This document shows positions 41,751 to 51,209 of a stretch of DNA of 64,000 nucleotides, piece by piece. Source of the DNA: Micromonospora avicenniae. GTDB taxonomy: Bacteria; Actinomycetota; Actinomycetes; Mycobacteriales; Micromonosporaceae. Position 1 is the stretch's first letter. The number at the start of each line of letters is the position of its first letter. The translations under genes and the position numbers were made by a program. Location: NCBI RefSeq assembly GCF_900156065.1, contig NZ_FTNF01000016.1:62001-126000 (forward strand), read 5' to 3'. The notes under the pieces were generated by a model, which saw only the letters and a list, made by a program, of their open reading frames with translations, did no database searches and was not told the origin of the DNA.

Positions 41751-41770
41751 ACTATATCGGATGTCTACAT
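41751..41770 (-). promoter_or_regulatory. -10 box and ATGT-ACAT inverted repeat before the truncated PadR gene
   Basis: TATAGT (41756-41751, minus strand) is a near-consensus -10. Just upstream, ATGT-CT-ACAT (41761-41770) is an inverted repeat with the half-sites seen in PadR operators (usually further apart). The site suggests that an ancestral autoregulated PadR promoter survives. Confidence 0.4.
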
Positions 41771-41908
41771 TGGGGTGTTGCCCCCGGATCGAACCATTGC
41801 CCCCCGGCCGCCGAGTGGTCACGCGACTCCTCGTCACTCTGCGCAACCGTGGTGGTGTCACGCTCGGTTACCCGGACCGACCCGGCCCGGGATCCCACCT
41901 CGCACCCT

Positions 41909-42030
41909 TTTGCTCTGCACCCCAATACGCACCACGGCGCTGAGCTGCCAATTGCCGAGAGGACACGATGAGTCCCGCTCTCGACTTCGATAGCGGAGCG
42001 TGACTGGCGCGTCCGCGGGTGCAGAGCAAA
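41909..42030. repeat. REP/MITE-like palindromic element
   Basis: TTTGCTCTGCACCC (41909-41922) and GGGTGCAGAGCAAA (42017-42030) are perfect 14-bp inverted repeats about 95 bases apart. Inside, shorter complementary segments (GAGAGGAC with GTCCCGCTCTC) could fold further. No gene is present. The rest of the 41745-42284 gap contains no recognised gene, apart from the palindrome at 42115. Confidence 0.6.
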
Positions 42031-42114
42031 GGAGGCGGGGCGGGTGGCGGCCGGGCGGGGCGACAATCACGGCACGTCACCAAGGCCGGCGTCCAAGGGC
42101 ACGGACCTGACCTA

Positions 42115-42130
42115 TAGACGTATACGTCTA
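42115..42130. promoter_or_regulatory. Perfect 16-bp palindrome, probable operator
   Basis: TAGACGTATACGTCTA is fully self-complementary and AT-richer than its surroundings, 155 bases upstream of the BNR-repeat gene. It is shaped like a TetR- or MarR-type operator; no regulator gene is adjacent. Confidence 0.5.
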
Positions 42131-42284
42131 ACAGCAACGTCGGAGATCAGCATCGACAGCTGTCCTAAGCGGAGAGCGTCATTCGGCGACAGATGCTTGG
42201 TGACCCAGGTCACTCGACTGTCTACCGTGGCTCGTTGGAGACCGCTTTCCCGGTCGTCACGACGCGTGGACAGGGAGACACCGC

Positions 42285-44684
42285 ATGAAGCTCACGCTCG
42301 TCCGAAGATTCCGAAGATCTCGCAGCCTCACGATGACCGCGGCGGTCGCGCTGCTGGCCACGGTCGCACTGACCGCGTCCTCGACACCTCGGCCCCTCGA
42401 AGAGGTGTCGCTGGCCACCAGCACCCCCACCGGACCGATGGAACTACCCGACGAGTGGATGACGGCGCAGCGGATGAGCGACGGCAGCACCGAGCTCTCC
42501 ACCGCCAAGTACGCCAGCGCCCGCGGCGAGGCCGACCGGATCGCCGGGCACACCCGCACGGCGTACCGCCACCTGGCCGAGCGGAAGTGGAACTTCTTCG
42601 GGCCGAGCAACATCGGCGGCCGGGTCGTCGACATCGCCGTCGACCCGCAAGTGCCCGACCAGGTCTTCATCGCCGCCGCCTCCGGCGGCGTCTGGCGCTC
42701 CAGCGACGCCGGTGCCACGTTCGAGACGGCCTGGCCCGACGGCTGGACGCAGAGCATGGGCGCGGTCGCGATGACGAGCCAAGGCGTCCTGCTCGCCGGG
42801 ACCGGCGAGGCCCAGCCCGGCGGGGGTTCGATCACCTTCGGCGGCGACGGCATCTACCGCTCCACCGACCGTGGCAAGACCTGGCGGCACGTCGGCCTGA
42901 AGGACAGCCACGCCATCGCCCGCTTCGCCATCGACCCCAGCAACGAGGACCGCATCTTCGCCGCCGCCGCCGGCAACCTCTTCGTACCCGGCGGCGAGCG
43001 GGGCGTCTACCTGTCCGAGGACGGCGGGCAGAGCTGGCGTCGGGCACTCGCGCCGCCGAACCCCACCACCGGCGCGACCGAGGTCGTCATCGACCCGAGC
43101 AACCCACGCCGGGTGTACGCGGCGATGTGGGACCACCTGCGCGAGCCGCACCAGCGCACGTACGGTGGCCCCGGCTCCAGCCTCTGGCGATCCGACGACG
43201 GTGGCCGGAACTGGCAACGGATGACCAACGGCCTGCCCACCGACGCCGACCAGGGACGCTGGGGCCTCGCACTCGCGCCGAACGACCCGCAGCGGCTCTA
43301 CGCGTACGTCGGCACCGCGCTCGGCCCGTTCCGCGCCTTCTTCCGCTCCGACGACGGTGGCGACAGTTGGACGCAGACGCCGGTGACCGCCGGCCAGGCG
43401 TCCCAGTCCACCTTCAGCTGGTGGTTCGGGAAGCTCTTCGTCGACCCCAGCGACGCCGACCACGTCTTCCTGACCGGCGTGAACCTGATGCGCTCCACCA
43501 ACGGCGCGCAGAGCTTCTCCTCGGTGGGTGGGGTGCACGCCGACCAGCACACGATGCGCTGGGATCCGAAGGTGCCCGGCCGGGTCTACCTCGGCAACGA
43601 CGGCGGCTTCTACCGGTCGCAGGCCAACGGCGCGAGCGGCTGGGTGAAGTCCACCTACGAGCCGTACACGCAGTTCTACACGGTCGACGTAGCCGAGACC
43701 GACCCGGTGCTGAAGGTGGGTGGCGCGCAGGACAACGGCTGCAACCGCGGCTACACCGGCGTCGGCGGCCCGTGGAGCGCCATCGGCTGCGGTGACGGCC
43801 TCCAGGTGATCATCCACCCGGAGCAGCCGAACATCGTCTTCGGGTGCAGCCAGTACGGCTCCTGCTACCGCTCGGAGAACTCCGGCGCCGCGCCGCGTCA
43901 GAACATCGGGACCGGGCAGACGACCTCCGACCGGCGTAACTGGCTCACGCCGCTGCAGTTCGACCCCAGCGACCCGAACGTCATGTACTACGCCGGCAAC
44001 ATCGTCAACCGTTCCACCGACAACGGCCGCACCTGGACGCCGATCAGCCCCGACCTGACCGGCGGCGGCCCCAACGACCCGTCCGGCTACCCGTGGGGCA
44101 CCGTCACCACCATCGCCGCGGCACCCACCGACGGGAACAAGCTGTACGTCGGCACCGACGACGGCCGGCTGTGGTGGACCGACGACCTCGGTGGCAGCTG
44201 GCACCGGGTGGATCCGGGACAGCTGCCCGGCACCTGGGTGACCCGGGTGGCGGTACACCCGACCGACGAGAACATCGCGTACGCCACGTTCTCCGGCTTC
44301 CGTTCCGGCAGCGACCGGTCCCACGTGATGATCACCCGCGACGGTGGTCGGACTTGGCAGGACATCGGCCAGGGCCTGCCGGACGCGCCGGTGAACTTCG
44401 TCGCTCCGACCGCCGACGGGCTCCTGCTGGTCGGCACCGACGTCGGGGTGTTCATGTCGGCGTGGAACGGCGGCGATTGGGCGGCGCTGGGCCGGAACCT
44501 GCCGCAGGCCGCCGTGATGTACCTGCGCTACCACGAGAACAGCCGGCAGCTGACCGCGGCGACGTTCGGCCGCGGCGTCTACGACCTCACCGTCCCGAAG
44601 TGCCCCGCGGCGTCGACCCGGTTGCCGCTGAAGCCCACCGGGGTCGGTGTGGTCGGCGTGCTCGCCTCGTGCGGCAAGCGCTGA
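42285..44684 (+). CDS. Secreted BNR/Asp-box beta-propeller protein (sortilin/Vps10-like)
   Basis: A 799-residue protein with signal peptide (MKLTLVRRFRRSRSLTMTAA...VALTAS). From about residue 100 onward it is made of Asp-box repeats, S-x-D-x-G-x-x-W: RSTDRGKTWRHV, LSEDGGQSWRRA, RSDDGGRNWQRM, RSDDGGDSWTQT, RSTDNGRTWTPI and ITRDGGRTWQDI, giving one or two large propellers. The start of the repeats (GPSNIGGRVVDIAVDP) matches secreted actinobacterial glycosyl-hydrolase/xyloglucanase-like BNR proteins (GH74-like), but no catalytic pair could be confirmed. The substrate is unknown. It converges on the subtilase gene. Confidence 0.8.
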   Translation: MKLTLVRRFRRSRSLTMTAAVALLATVALTASSTPRPLEEVSLATSTPTGPMELPDEWMTAQRMSDGSTELSTAKYASARGEADRIAGHTRTAYRHLAERKWNFFGPSNIGGRVVDIAVDPQVPDQVFIAAASGGVWRSSDAGATFETAWPDGWTQSMGAVAMTSQGVLLAGTGEAQPGGGSITFGGDGIYRSTDRGKTWRHVGLKDSHAIARFAIDPSNEDRIFAAAAGNLFVPGGERGVYLSEDGGQSWRRALAPPNPTTGATEVVIDPSNPRRVYAAMWDHLREPHQRTYGGPGSSLWRSDDGGRNWQRMTNGLPTDADQGRWGLALAPNDPQRLYAYVGTALGPFRAFFRSDDGGDSWTQTPVTAGQASQSTFSWWFGKLFVDPSDADHVFLTGVNLMRSTNGAQSFSSVGGVHADQHTMRWDPKVPGRVYLGNDGGFYRSQANGASGWVKSTYEPYTQFYTVDVAETDPVLKVGGAQDNGCNRGYTGVGGPWSAIGCGDGLQVIIHPEQPNIVFGCSQYGSCYRSENSGAAPRQNIGTGQTTSDRRNWLTPLQFDPSDPNVMYYAGNIVNRSTDNGRTWTPISPDLTGGGPNDPSGYPWGTVTTIAAAPTDGNKLYVGTDDGRLWWTDDLGGSWHRVDPGQLPGTWVTRVAVHPTDENIAYATFSGFRSGSDRSHVMITRDGGRTWQDIGQGLPDAPVNFVAPTADGLLLVGTDVGVFMSAWNGGDWAALGRNLPQAAVMYLRYHENSRQLTAATFGRGVYDLTVPKCPAASTRLPLKPTGVGVVGVLASCGKR

Positions 44685-44715
44685 CCGTACGCCGGAACGA
44701 TCGACCGACCGGAAC

Positions 44716-44756
44716 GACAGTGCGGCCCCGGCACGATGTGCCGGGGCCGCACTGTC
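44716..44756. terminator. Bidirectional terminator
   Basis: A perfect 19-bp stem (44716-44734 with 44738-44756, three-base loop) lies between the convergent BNR and subtilase genes. Confidence 0.65.
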
Positions 44757-44768
44757 CGCGCGAGACGG

Positions 44769-47700
44769 TCAGTCGGCCTTGTAGGCCCGGATGATCGTCT
44801 GGTCGATGCCACTACCGCCACTGGCGTCGGCCTTCACCCGCAGCGAGACGGCCTGACCCGCCGCCGGCGACGGCAGCTCGACGTTGTAGGCGTCGTCGTG
44901 CCGGGTCGCCCGGGCGACCTGCCAGGTCTTGCCGTCGTCGGTCGACGTCCACACCTGGAAGGAGGTCACCTTCTGCGCCGGCACACCCTGGGTCTGCCGG
45001 ACAGTGAACTCGCCGGTGCCACCGACGAGGTGGTTCCCGGCGTCCATCGGCAGCGCGTAGTCGACCGCGAGCAGCGGCAACGGCACGCTTCCCGTGCCGG
45101 ACGGACCGGCGGAGCGGAACGTCCAGGACGTGTTGACCTTCGTCGAGATGGGCAGGATCAGGCTCGTGTCGAGGTCGAAGGTCACCCGGTAGTCCGCCGC
45201 CTGCTGCGGCACCGTGAAGTCGGCCCGCGAGGCGTCGCGCTCCTCGACCAGCTTGCCGTCGCGGTAGAGCGACATCTTCCGCTTCAGGCCGATGCCGCCG
45301 CCCTGGAGGCAGTCCGACCGACCGTGCTGGTCGGTCATCATGACCAGATCGAGGTGCAGGTTGCCCCGCGTCCGCGAGGGTGCGGTGGCGCACGGAAGCG
45401 CGTCCCCCTTGTTCACGATCCCGTCGACCCAGTCGGAGTGCAGCGGCTGCCGCGCCCAGATCTTCGAATCCCGGCTACCGGGCTGGTAGCTGCGCGCCTG
45501 CTCCTGCGCGGGCAGGCCACCGTAGACGGCCTCGTCCATGTAGAAGTAGCCCGGCGAGAGGTAGGAGGTGCGGTTCGCCGGCAGGTCGAAGTTGCGGAGC
45601 TGGGTGAGGTACACCCCGTCGGGCGCGAACATGGCACGCCGCAGCGAGGTGTACATCTCCGGCGAGTCCATCTGGTTGAACCGTTCGTCGACGCGCGCGA
45701 GCTCGGCCTGCTCGGCCTTGCTCACCCGGTACGTCGGGTCGGCCGGAACGCCGCCGGTGTACTCGTGGGCGAGGTCGTAGGCGTACGGGTCCGCCGTGCC
45801 CTTCGGCGACTGGAGGAAGAAGGCGGAGTACGCCCGCAGCGACCCGATGCTGGGCTCACGCAGCGGCGACACCGAGACCTTCGCCCCACCGCCGAGGCCG
45901 GTGACGCTGTTCCACCAGGACTGGCCGTTCTTCGTGGTCTGCTGGTAGATGAACGAGGCGAGGAGCGGCGTGGTGGGCGCCCCGTCGACGACCGCGGTCA
46001 CCGGCCGGGCCGTCGCCGGGTCGAGGGTGATGCTCCGGTCACCGTTGATCGCCACGTCGGTGTCGCCGACGTACGCGCCCTGCTGTGCGTCGGTCGCCGG
46101 GTCGTACGAGCTGTATCCGCCGGTGATCGCGTAGCGGCCCGCCGCGACCCGCACCGTCACCGACTCGCCCTGTTCGATGAACGCGCCGCCGGCGGAGATG
46201 AGCGGGTCGTCGAGGTTGGTCACCAGGACGCCGGCCCAGTTCTCCGCGCCCTCAGCGGTACCGGCCATCGGCTTGGTGTTCACCGTCAGGTCGAAGCTCC
46301 GCGGCTCGACGTAGAAGCTGACCGGCGTGGTGGCCACCGGCTCGTGTCCGGAGACCCGGGCCGTGACGGTGGCGAGGTAGTAGCCCGGGCTCGCGGCCAG
46401 CGCGGCACGGTTGATCCGCAGCGTGGTGCTGGCGGTGGAGCCCCGCTTGACCTTCACCTTGCTCGTGGTCAGGGTGACCGCACCGCGCGGCGCAGCGGTT
46501 CCGTCGTGGTTCACGGCGGTGACGTCGAGGTCGAGGTTGACGGTGGCCGGCGTGCTGTCGCCGGTCCAGGTCAGCGTCGCCGTCTCGGTGCCCGACTGCG
46601 GGTAGCTGAACGTGCCGAGGTCGACCGTCGGCTGGTCGCTGGTCGGGCCGGAGAGCGCCCGCTCAGCGTTGAGCCGGCCGGCGCCGACGGCGTACGGGTC
46701 GACACCGGTCATCGGGTCGGCCGCGCCGACGAGCGCCGCCTTGAGCCGGTCGGCCTTCCAGTCCGGGTGCCGCTGGGCCAGCAGCGCCGCGGCGCCGGCC
46801 ACGTGCGGGGCGGCCATCGAGGTACCTGTGGAGCCCTCGTAGTACTGGTCGATCGGGTCCTGCAGGTTCGTACCGGCCGCCCGGGCGGCCACGATGTCGA
46901 CACCCGGCGCCACGAGCTCCGGCTTGGCCACCGACGTGTCCACCAGCGGTCCCCGGCTGGAGAACGCCGCCAGCTTGCCGTTGCGGTCGACCGCGCCGAC
47001 GGTCAGGGCCGTCGACGCCGATCCCGGCGCGGAGATCGGGCCACCGCTGTTGCCGGAGGAGACCACGAACAGGGCACCGGTCTTGCGGCTGGCGGCGTCG
47101 ACGGCCAGTGCGAGCGGGTCGTTGCCGTCGTCCGGGGCCTCACCGCCGAGGCTCATGTTGATGACGTCGGCCCGCTCCGCCGCCCACTCGACCGCCTTGA
47201 TGATCTGCGAGTCGTCGCCGAAGCCGTTGTCGTCGAGGACCTTCCCGATGACCAGGTTCGCGTCCGGGGCCACACCACGCCGATCCCCGTGCGCGGCGGC
47301 GCCGGTGCCGGCGATCGTGGACGCGGTGTGCGTACCGTGCCCGTTGTGGTCGACGGCGTCGCCGCCCTCGACCGTGAAGTCGGCCTTGTCCACCACGCGC
47401 CCGGCCAGGTCCGGGTGGGTGAAGTCCGCACCCGTGTCGAGCACCGCGACCCGGACACCCTTGCCCGTGTAACCGGACTTCCACGCGTCGGGCGCGGAGA
47501 TCTGGTCCAGATTCCAGTCGAGGTCACTGCCGCCGGGCTTGCCGGCCTTCGGCGCGGCGGCGATCGGCGCGGCGCTGGTGGCGAGCCCGGTTGCCCGGAC
47601 CTTCCGGTCCAGCCACACCTTCTTCGCCCCGGCCAGCAACGAGTTCGTCGCCAGCTTCGCGGTCGCGTCGCTCTTCTTCGGTACGTGACCGGCGACCGCC

Positions 47701-48164
47701 CCGATGAGCGGCAGCTGCTGCACGTCGGCCAGCGCGGCCACCCGCGCCGCCTGCACTGCCGGCTGCACGATCAGCGGCAGCGCCGGGGTGCTCTCGTCGT
47801 CGAAGCCCTCGGCGATCAGCGTGGTCACGTCGAACAGATCCGGGTCGAGGACCGCGCCGACCTTGGACGCGACACTCGCGGGGATGACGTGCAGATGTCC
47901 GTCCGGGCCACACGACTGGTGGAACACCGCGTCCGGCTTCGCCGGCTGCACCGATGCCTGCGGGCAGCCGGGGCCGCTGCTTCGTACGGTCACCACGTCA
48001 CCGGTCAGCAACGTGATCGTGTGTGTCGCCCCGCCGACCTTGGCGCCCGCCGCGCCCACTGGGACGGCGTTGCCCGGCTCGGCTGACGCCGGTCCGCCTG
48101 GCACTGCGCCCAGTGCCGTCGCCGTCGCGGCGACAGCCACCAGCCACCGTGTTCTTCTGAGCAT
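44769..48164 (-). CDS. Secreted S8 (subtilisin-like) serine protease, large form
   Basis: A 1131-residue protein. The ATG at 48164 has AGGAG six bases upstream and gives a Sec signal (MLRRTRWLVAVAATATALGA...PASA). After a propeptide (30-215), the peptidase S8 domain carries Asp243 (VAVLDTGAD), His276 (NGHGTHTAS), oxyanion Asn372 (SSGNSGG) and Ser449 (STGTSMAAPH). A long C-terminal region (about 500-1131) contains beta-rich domains (DVTAVNHDGTAAPRGAVTLT) and a final IPT/MAM-like module. It resembles the 1100-residue subtilases of Streptomyces and Micromonospora. Extracellular protein digestion is the likely role. Confidence 0.92.
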   Translation of the reverse strand: MLRRTRWLVAVAATATALGAVPGGPASAEPGNAVPVGAAGAKVGGATHTITLLTGDVVTVRSSGPGCPQASVQPAKPDAVFHQSCGPDGHLHVIPASVASKVGAVLDPDLFDVTTLIAEGFDDESTPALPLIVQPAVQAARVAALADVQQLPLIGAVAGHVPKKSDATAKLATNSLLAGAKKVWLDRKVRATGLATSAAPIAAAPKAGKPGGSDLDWNLDQISAPDAWKSGYTGKGVRVAVLDTGADFTHPDLAGRVVDKADFTVEGGDAVDHNGHGTHTASTIAGTGAAAHGDRRGVAPDANLVIGKVLDDNGFGDDSQIIKAVEWAAERADVINMSLGGEAPDDGNDPLALAVDAASRKTGALFVVSSGNSGGPISAPGSASTALTVGAVDRNGKLAAFSSRGPLVDTSVAKPELVAPGVDIVAARAAGTNLQDPIDQYYEGSTGTSMAAPHVAGAAALLAQRHPDWKADRLKAALVGAADPMTGVDPYAVGAGRLNAERALSGPTSDQPTVDLGTFSYPQSGTETATLTWTGDSTPATVNLDLDVTAVNHDGTAAPRGAVTLTTSKVKVKRGSTASTTLRINRAALAASPGYYLATVTARVSGHEPVATTPVSFYVEPRSFDLTVNTKPMAGTAEGAENWAGVLVTNLDDPLISAGGAFIEQGESVTVRVAAGRYAITGGYSSYDPATDAQQGAYVGDTDVAINGDRSITLDPATARPVTAVVDGAPTTPLLASFIYQQTTKNGQSWWNSVTGLGGGAKVSVSPLREPSIGSLRAYSAFFLQSPKGTADPYAYDLAHEYTGGVPADPTYRVSKAEQAELARVDERFNQMDSPEMYTSLRRAMFAPDGVYLTQLRNFDLPANRTSYLSPGYFYMDEAVYGGLPAQEQARSYQPGSRDSKIWARQPLHSDWVDGIVNKGDALPCATAPSRTRGNLHLDLVMMTDQHGRSDCLQGGGIGLKRKMSLYRDGKLVEERDASRADFTVPQQAADYRVTFDLDTSLILPISTKVNTSWTFRSAGPSGTGSVPLPLLAVDYALPMDAGNHLVGGTGEFTVRQTQGVPAQKVTSFQVWTSTDDGKTWQVARATRHDDAYNVELPSPAAGQAVSLRVKADASGGSGIDQTIIRAYKAD

Positions 48165-48411
48165 CTTGCTCCTTACTGGACCTGACACCGGTCCCCACCA
48201 ACGGGGACGGAATTTGATCTCCAAGCTAATCCCAGAAGTGATCTTGGGGAACAGCTGAAACCCAAACGTCATCTGTGGCAGGCCAGTCTGGAAATACGTT
48301 CGGCTCGGTCGCTCACGCAGGGGTGCGGAAGCACGGTGGGTGGTGCCAGCCGAAGGTGCGGTGGTCGCGGACGTTGACGCCCCCGCCTCGCCTGACCCCG
48401 GTGGCCAGGCG

Positions 48412-48453
48412 GACGACGGCCGCGGTGCCCGAGAGAGCACCGCGGCCGTCGTC
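48412..48453 (-). terminator. Terminator of the carboxypeptidase gene
   Basis: A perfect 17-bp stem (48412-48428 with 48437-48453, 8-base loop) lies 15 bases downstream of the M14 stop in the minus direction. Confidence 0.6.
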
Positions 48454-48467
48454 ATGAGGTTTGCCGG

Positions 48468-50900
48468 TCAGCTGGTCGGCGGGACCGCCTGACCCTTGCG
48501 GTAGTTCTTGCCGTTGCCGTCCGGCCGGTAGTTGTTCTCCACGTTGCCGGCGGCGTCGACGGAGAACCAGTTGACCTGGGTGCCGGCCGGCACGGTCAAC
48601 GTCTCACCGCCCTCCCGGATGCCCGCGGAACCGTAGAGCGTGGACTCGTACGTCGGCGCGGCACCGTCGAGGGTGTAGAAGACCGCCGCCGGCTCGGAGA
48701 CGTCGAACGTCACGTTCACCATGCCCGGGCTCGAACTCGGCGCGACGGTCAACGTGCTCGTCGGCCGCTTCTTGTCCGCTTCGAAGTCCCGCGCGACGCG
48801 CATGAGCTCGACCAGGCCGTTGGAGAACTCCATCGTCTCGGCGTGCGCCTCCTCCCACTCCGGTTGGAAGGAGGTGCCGACCTCGAAGTTCCAGGCGTAG
48901 ATGCCGTACTTGTACCAGAGCATGTCGCCGGAGTTGCCCGCCGCCGAGTAGAGCACGTCGGAGATCGGGCCGGTACGGGCCGGAGTGACCGCCATGTTGC
49001 GGTGCTGCTTGATCGCGGTGAGGATCCGCGAGGAGGCGCCCCAGAAGAACGACTCGTCGGCGAGCGACGGCCGCGGCGCCGACGTCCGGTCCGGCAGGGC
49101 GTACGCGCCCGGCGACCACATGAAGTAGTTACCGGACGAGTGCAGGTTCATCGAGAACTTGATGTTCGGCTGGGAGGCCAGCCAGTCGAGGTTGCGGTTC
49201 TCCGGCTCGGAGAGTTCGCTCGGGCCGGCGTACGTGCCGCTGGTGCAGCTCGACGAGGCACCCGAGTAGCCGTCGAAGAGGCTGTACTCGGTGTAGTTGC
49301 GGTTGTTGTCCACGCCCCACGAGTCACGGCCGAGGAAGTCGGCCGCCCCGGTCAACGGGCAGTGGTTGGTCATGTTCTTGCGCTGGGAGTTGAAGTCGTA
49401 GAACGAGTAGTGCCCGCCGTCCGGGTTGATCGACGGGGCGATCCAGATGTCCAGGTTGTTCAGCAGCTGCTTGGTCCTGCCGTCGTGGGCGTAGTTGCGC
49501 AGCAGCCGCTCGGCGGTCTCGACGCTGACCAGCGGCGGCACCCACTCGCGGGCGTGCTCCTGGGCGTACGCGAGCACACCCGTCTTCGAACCGTCGCGGT
49601 GCTTGCCGATCCGGATCGCGTACACCGGGTGCGGGTCGCGGGAGACCGAGGCCGGGGCGCTCAGGTCGTCGGTGAGCTGGGTCCGCGGAGCCGGCGCGAC
49701 CACGCCGTCGCCGGCGCTACCCCGATAGGTGTACGCCCGCAGCAGCGTTCCGGCGCTGCTGTTGAGCGCGGCGACGACCTGGGACGCGGTGCTGGTCACC
49801 GCACCCGAACCGCTGGTGCCGAGGCTGACCCGGACGTGCTTGCCGGTGACCGTCACGCCGAGCGCCGCGTTGCCGGCGCCGGGGTCGACCAGCTCGACGG
49901 AGATGTCGTTGCCGCCCTGGTGCCCCCAGGCGAGCGAGTCCACGGCGACCCGGCTGGCGTTGGCCGTGCCGAGCACCGCCTGGGCGTGCCGCCGGTAGCC
50001 GTTGGTCTTGTACGGCAGCTCGACGACCTCGGCCAGGTCGGGGAACTCGGCGGCGAGCTGGTGGATCCGCGAGTACAGCTCGGTCGGCGTCAGGTAGCTC
50101 GTGACGAAGTCCTTCTCGTAGCCCGGTCCCTCCGGGTCGGTCCCCGGCGTGGGCAGCCACTCGCTCACCTTCGCGACGGCGACGTCGCCGGTCGGGCTGG
50201 TGATCCGGATGTACTCCGGACGGCTGGTCACCGTCGCGGCGCCCCGGTGGTAGAGGTAGACCCCCGCGTCCACGAAACGGGAGATGGTCTGGATGCCACC
50301 GGAGCCGATGGCGGTGCCCGGCCCACTGTCCCGTTCGACGGTGAGCGTGTTCGTCGCGGTCTGACCCTGCGCCCACTTCGCCTCGACCGAGAGGATCTGG
50401 CTGGTCCCGGACGTGTAGTAGTCGGCACGGATGATCTTGACGTCGGAGACGTCGGACGCGGTCTGGCCGGCCGTGGCGGCGGCGAACTCGCGGTTCTCCG
50501 CCCTGTGCTCGGCGATGGTCGCCTCACGCTCGGCCACGCGGGCACGCGCGTCCTCAGGCCGGTACAGCACATCCCCGAGCGTGAAACCAGCCGCGGTCAG
50601 CCGGTCCGCCTCGCTCGGGGTGATCACCGCGCGCGCGACGACGCCGTTCTCCGTACGTTCGACGCCGTGGTCGAGGTCGACGCCCGTGGCGACGAGCGCG
50701 TCCAGCTCCGCGGTGCCGTCGAGCAGCACCTCGACGACGCTCGCCTGCTGGCCCGCGATCGGGTCGGCCTCGGCAGGCGCGGCGGCCTGCGGCGTGGTCG
50801 CCGACGCCGGGCTCACCAGCAGCAGGGCCGCCGTCGCCGCGGCCAGGACCGTCGGTACGGGAAGGCGGCGTCTCCACCGCGGGGACAGGGGATACGACAT
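48468..50900 (-). CDS. Secreted M14 family zinc carboxypeptidase
   Basis: An 810-residue protein starting MSYPLSPRWRRRLPVPTVLA with a Sec signal ending near SPASA. An N-terminal region (about 50-250) precedes the peptidase. The M14 core has the zinc motif H449-A-R-E452 in YAQEHAREWVPPLVS, His587 in NLHSSGNYF, and the catalytic Glu673 in YAWNFEVGTS; NPDGGHYSF and NRNYTEYS are substrate-binding. An insertion of about 100 residues (310-420) separates the first strand from the zinc motif. A C-terminal domain (about 720-790, FDVSEPAAVFYTLDGAAPTYE) resembles chitobiase C-terminal modules. The start at 50900 is preferred over frames further upstream, which lack a signal peptide. Confidence 0.9.
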   Translation of the reverse strand: MSYPLSPRWRRRLPVPTVLAAATAALLLVSPASATTPQAAAPAEADPIAGQQASVVEVLLDGTAELDALVATGVDLDHGVERTENGVVARAVITPSEADRLTAAGFTLGDVLYRPEDARARVAEREATIAEHRAENREFAAATAGQTASDVSDVKIIRADYYTSGTSQILSVEAKWAQGQTATNTLTVERDSGPGTAIGSGGIQTISRFVDAGVYLYHRGAATVTSRPEYIRITSPTGDVAVAKVSEWLPTPGTDPEGPGYEKDFVTSYLTPTELYSRIHQLAAEFPDLAEVVELPYKTNGYRRHAQAVLGTANASRVAVDSLAWGHQGGNDISVELVDPGAGNAALGVTVTGKHVRVSLGTSGSGAVTSTASQVVAALNSSAGTLLRAYTYRGSAGDGVVAPAPRTQLTDDLSAPASVSRDPHPVYAIRIGKHRDGSKTGVLAYAQEHAREWVPPLVSVETAERLLRNYAHDGRTKQLLNNLDIWIAPSINPDGGHYSFYDFNSQRKNMTNHCPLTGAADFLGRDSWGVDNNRNYTEYSLFDGYSGASSSCTSGTYAGPSELSEPENRNLDWLASQPNIKFSMNLHSSGNYFMWSPGAYALPDRTSAPRPSLADESFFWGASSRILTAIKQHRNMAVTPARTGPISDVLYSAAGNSGDMLWYKYGIYAWNFEVGTSFQPEWEEAHAETMEFSNGLVELMRVARDFEADKKRPTSTLTVAPSSSPGMVNVTFDVSEPAAVFYTLDGAAPTYESTLYGSAGIREGGETLTVPAGTQVNWFSVDAAGNVENNYRPDGNGKNYRKGQAVPPTS

Positions 50901-51136
50901 TTTTCTCTGCCCTTCTGGCTTTTCGGTCGGCCGGTGGCCGAAGGTGATGGCCGAGGGGCACGCCCGGGGTACGCGGCTCCACGACGGGTCGCGCGCGGCC
51001 GTTGCGGTGGCCGGGCGCACGACAGTGAACGGAACAGTGGTGAGGGAACCGGCCGCCGGGTGGACGCCGCGCATCGCCGAAGTGCGGCAGCGTCACAGGA
51101 TGGTGATGATTCGGTGGCGGTCGGTGATCCGAGATC

Positions 51137-51165
51137 ATCCTCAGCGTCACAACATGATCTGTCAA
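51137..51165 (-). promoter_or_regulatory. Candidate promoter upstream of the carboxypeptidase gene
   Basis: Minus-strand TTGACA (51165-51160), a 17-base spacer and GAGGAT (51142-51137) form a plausible sigma-70 promoter, about 235 bases before the ATG. Nothing else was identified in 50901-51209. Confidence 0.35.
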
Positions 51166-51209
51166 TCCCTCGCTGGGACCGTCGACATCAGGCCAGCGGA
51201 CAACGAATC

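Noticed and set aside
44736..48086. 1116-codon open frame antisense to the subtilase
   Set aside because: The opposite strand encodes a complete S8 protease with signal peptide and catalytic triad; the antisense frame has biased Arg/Val/Gly composition and no domain.
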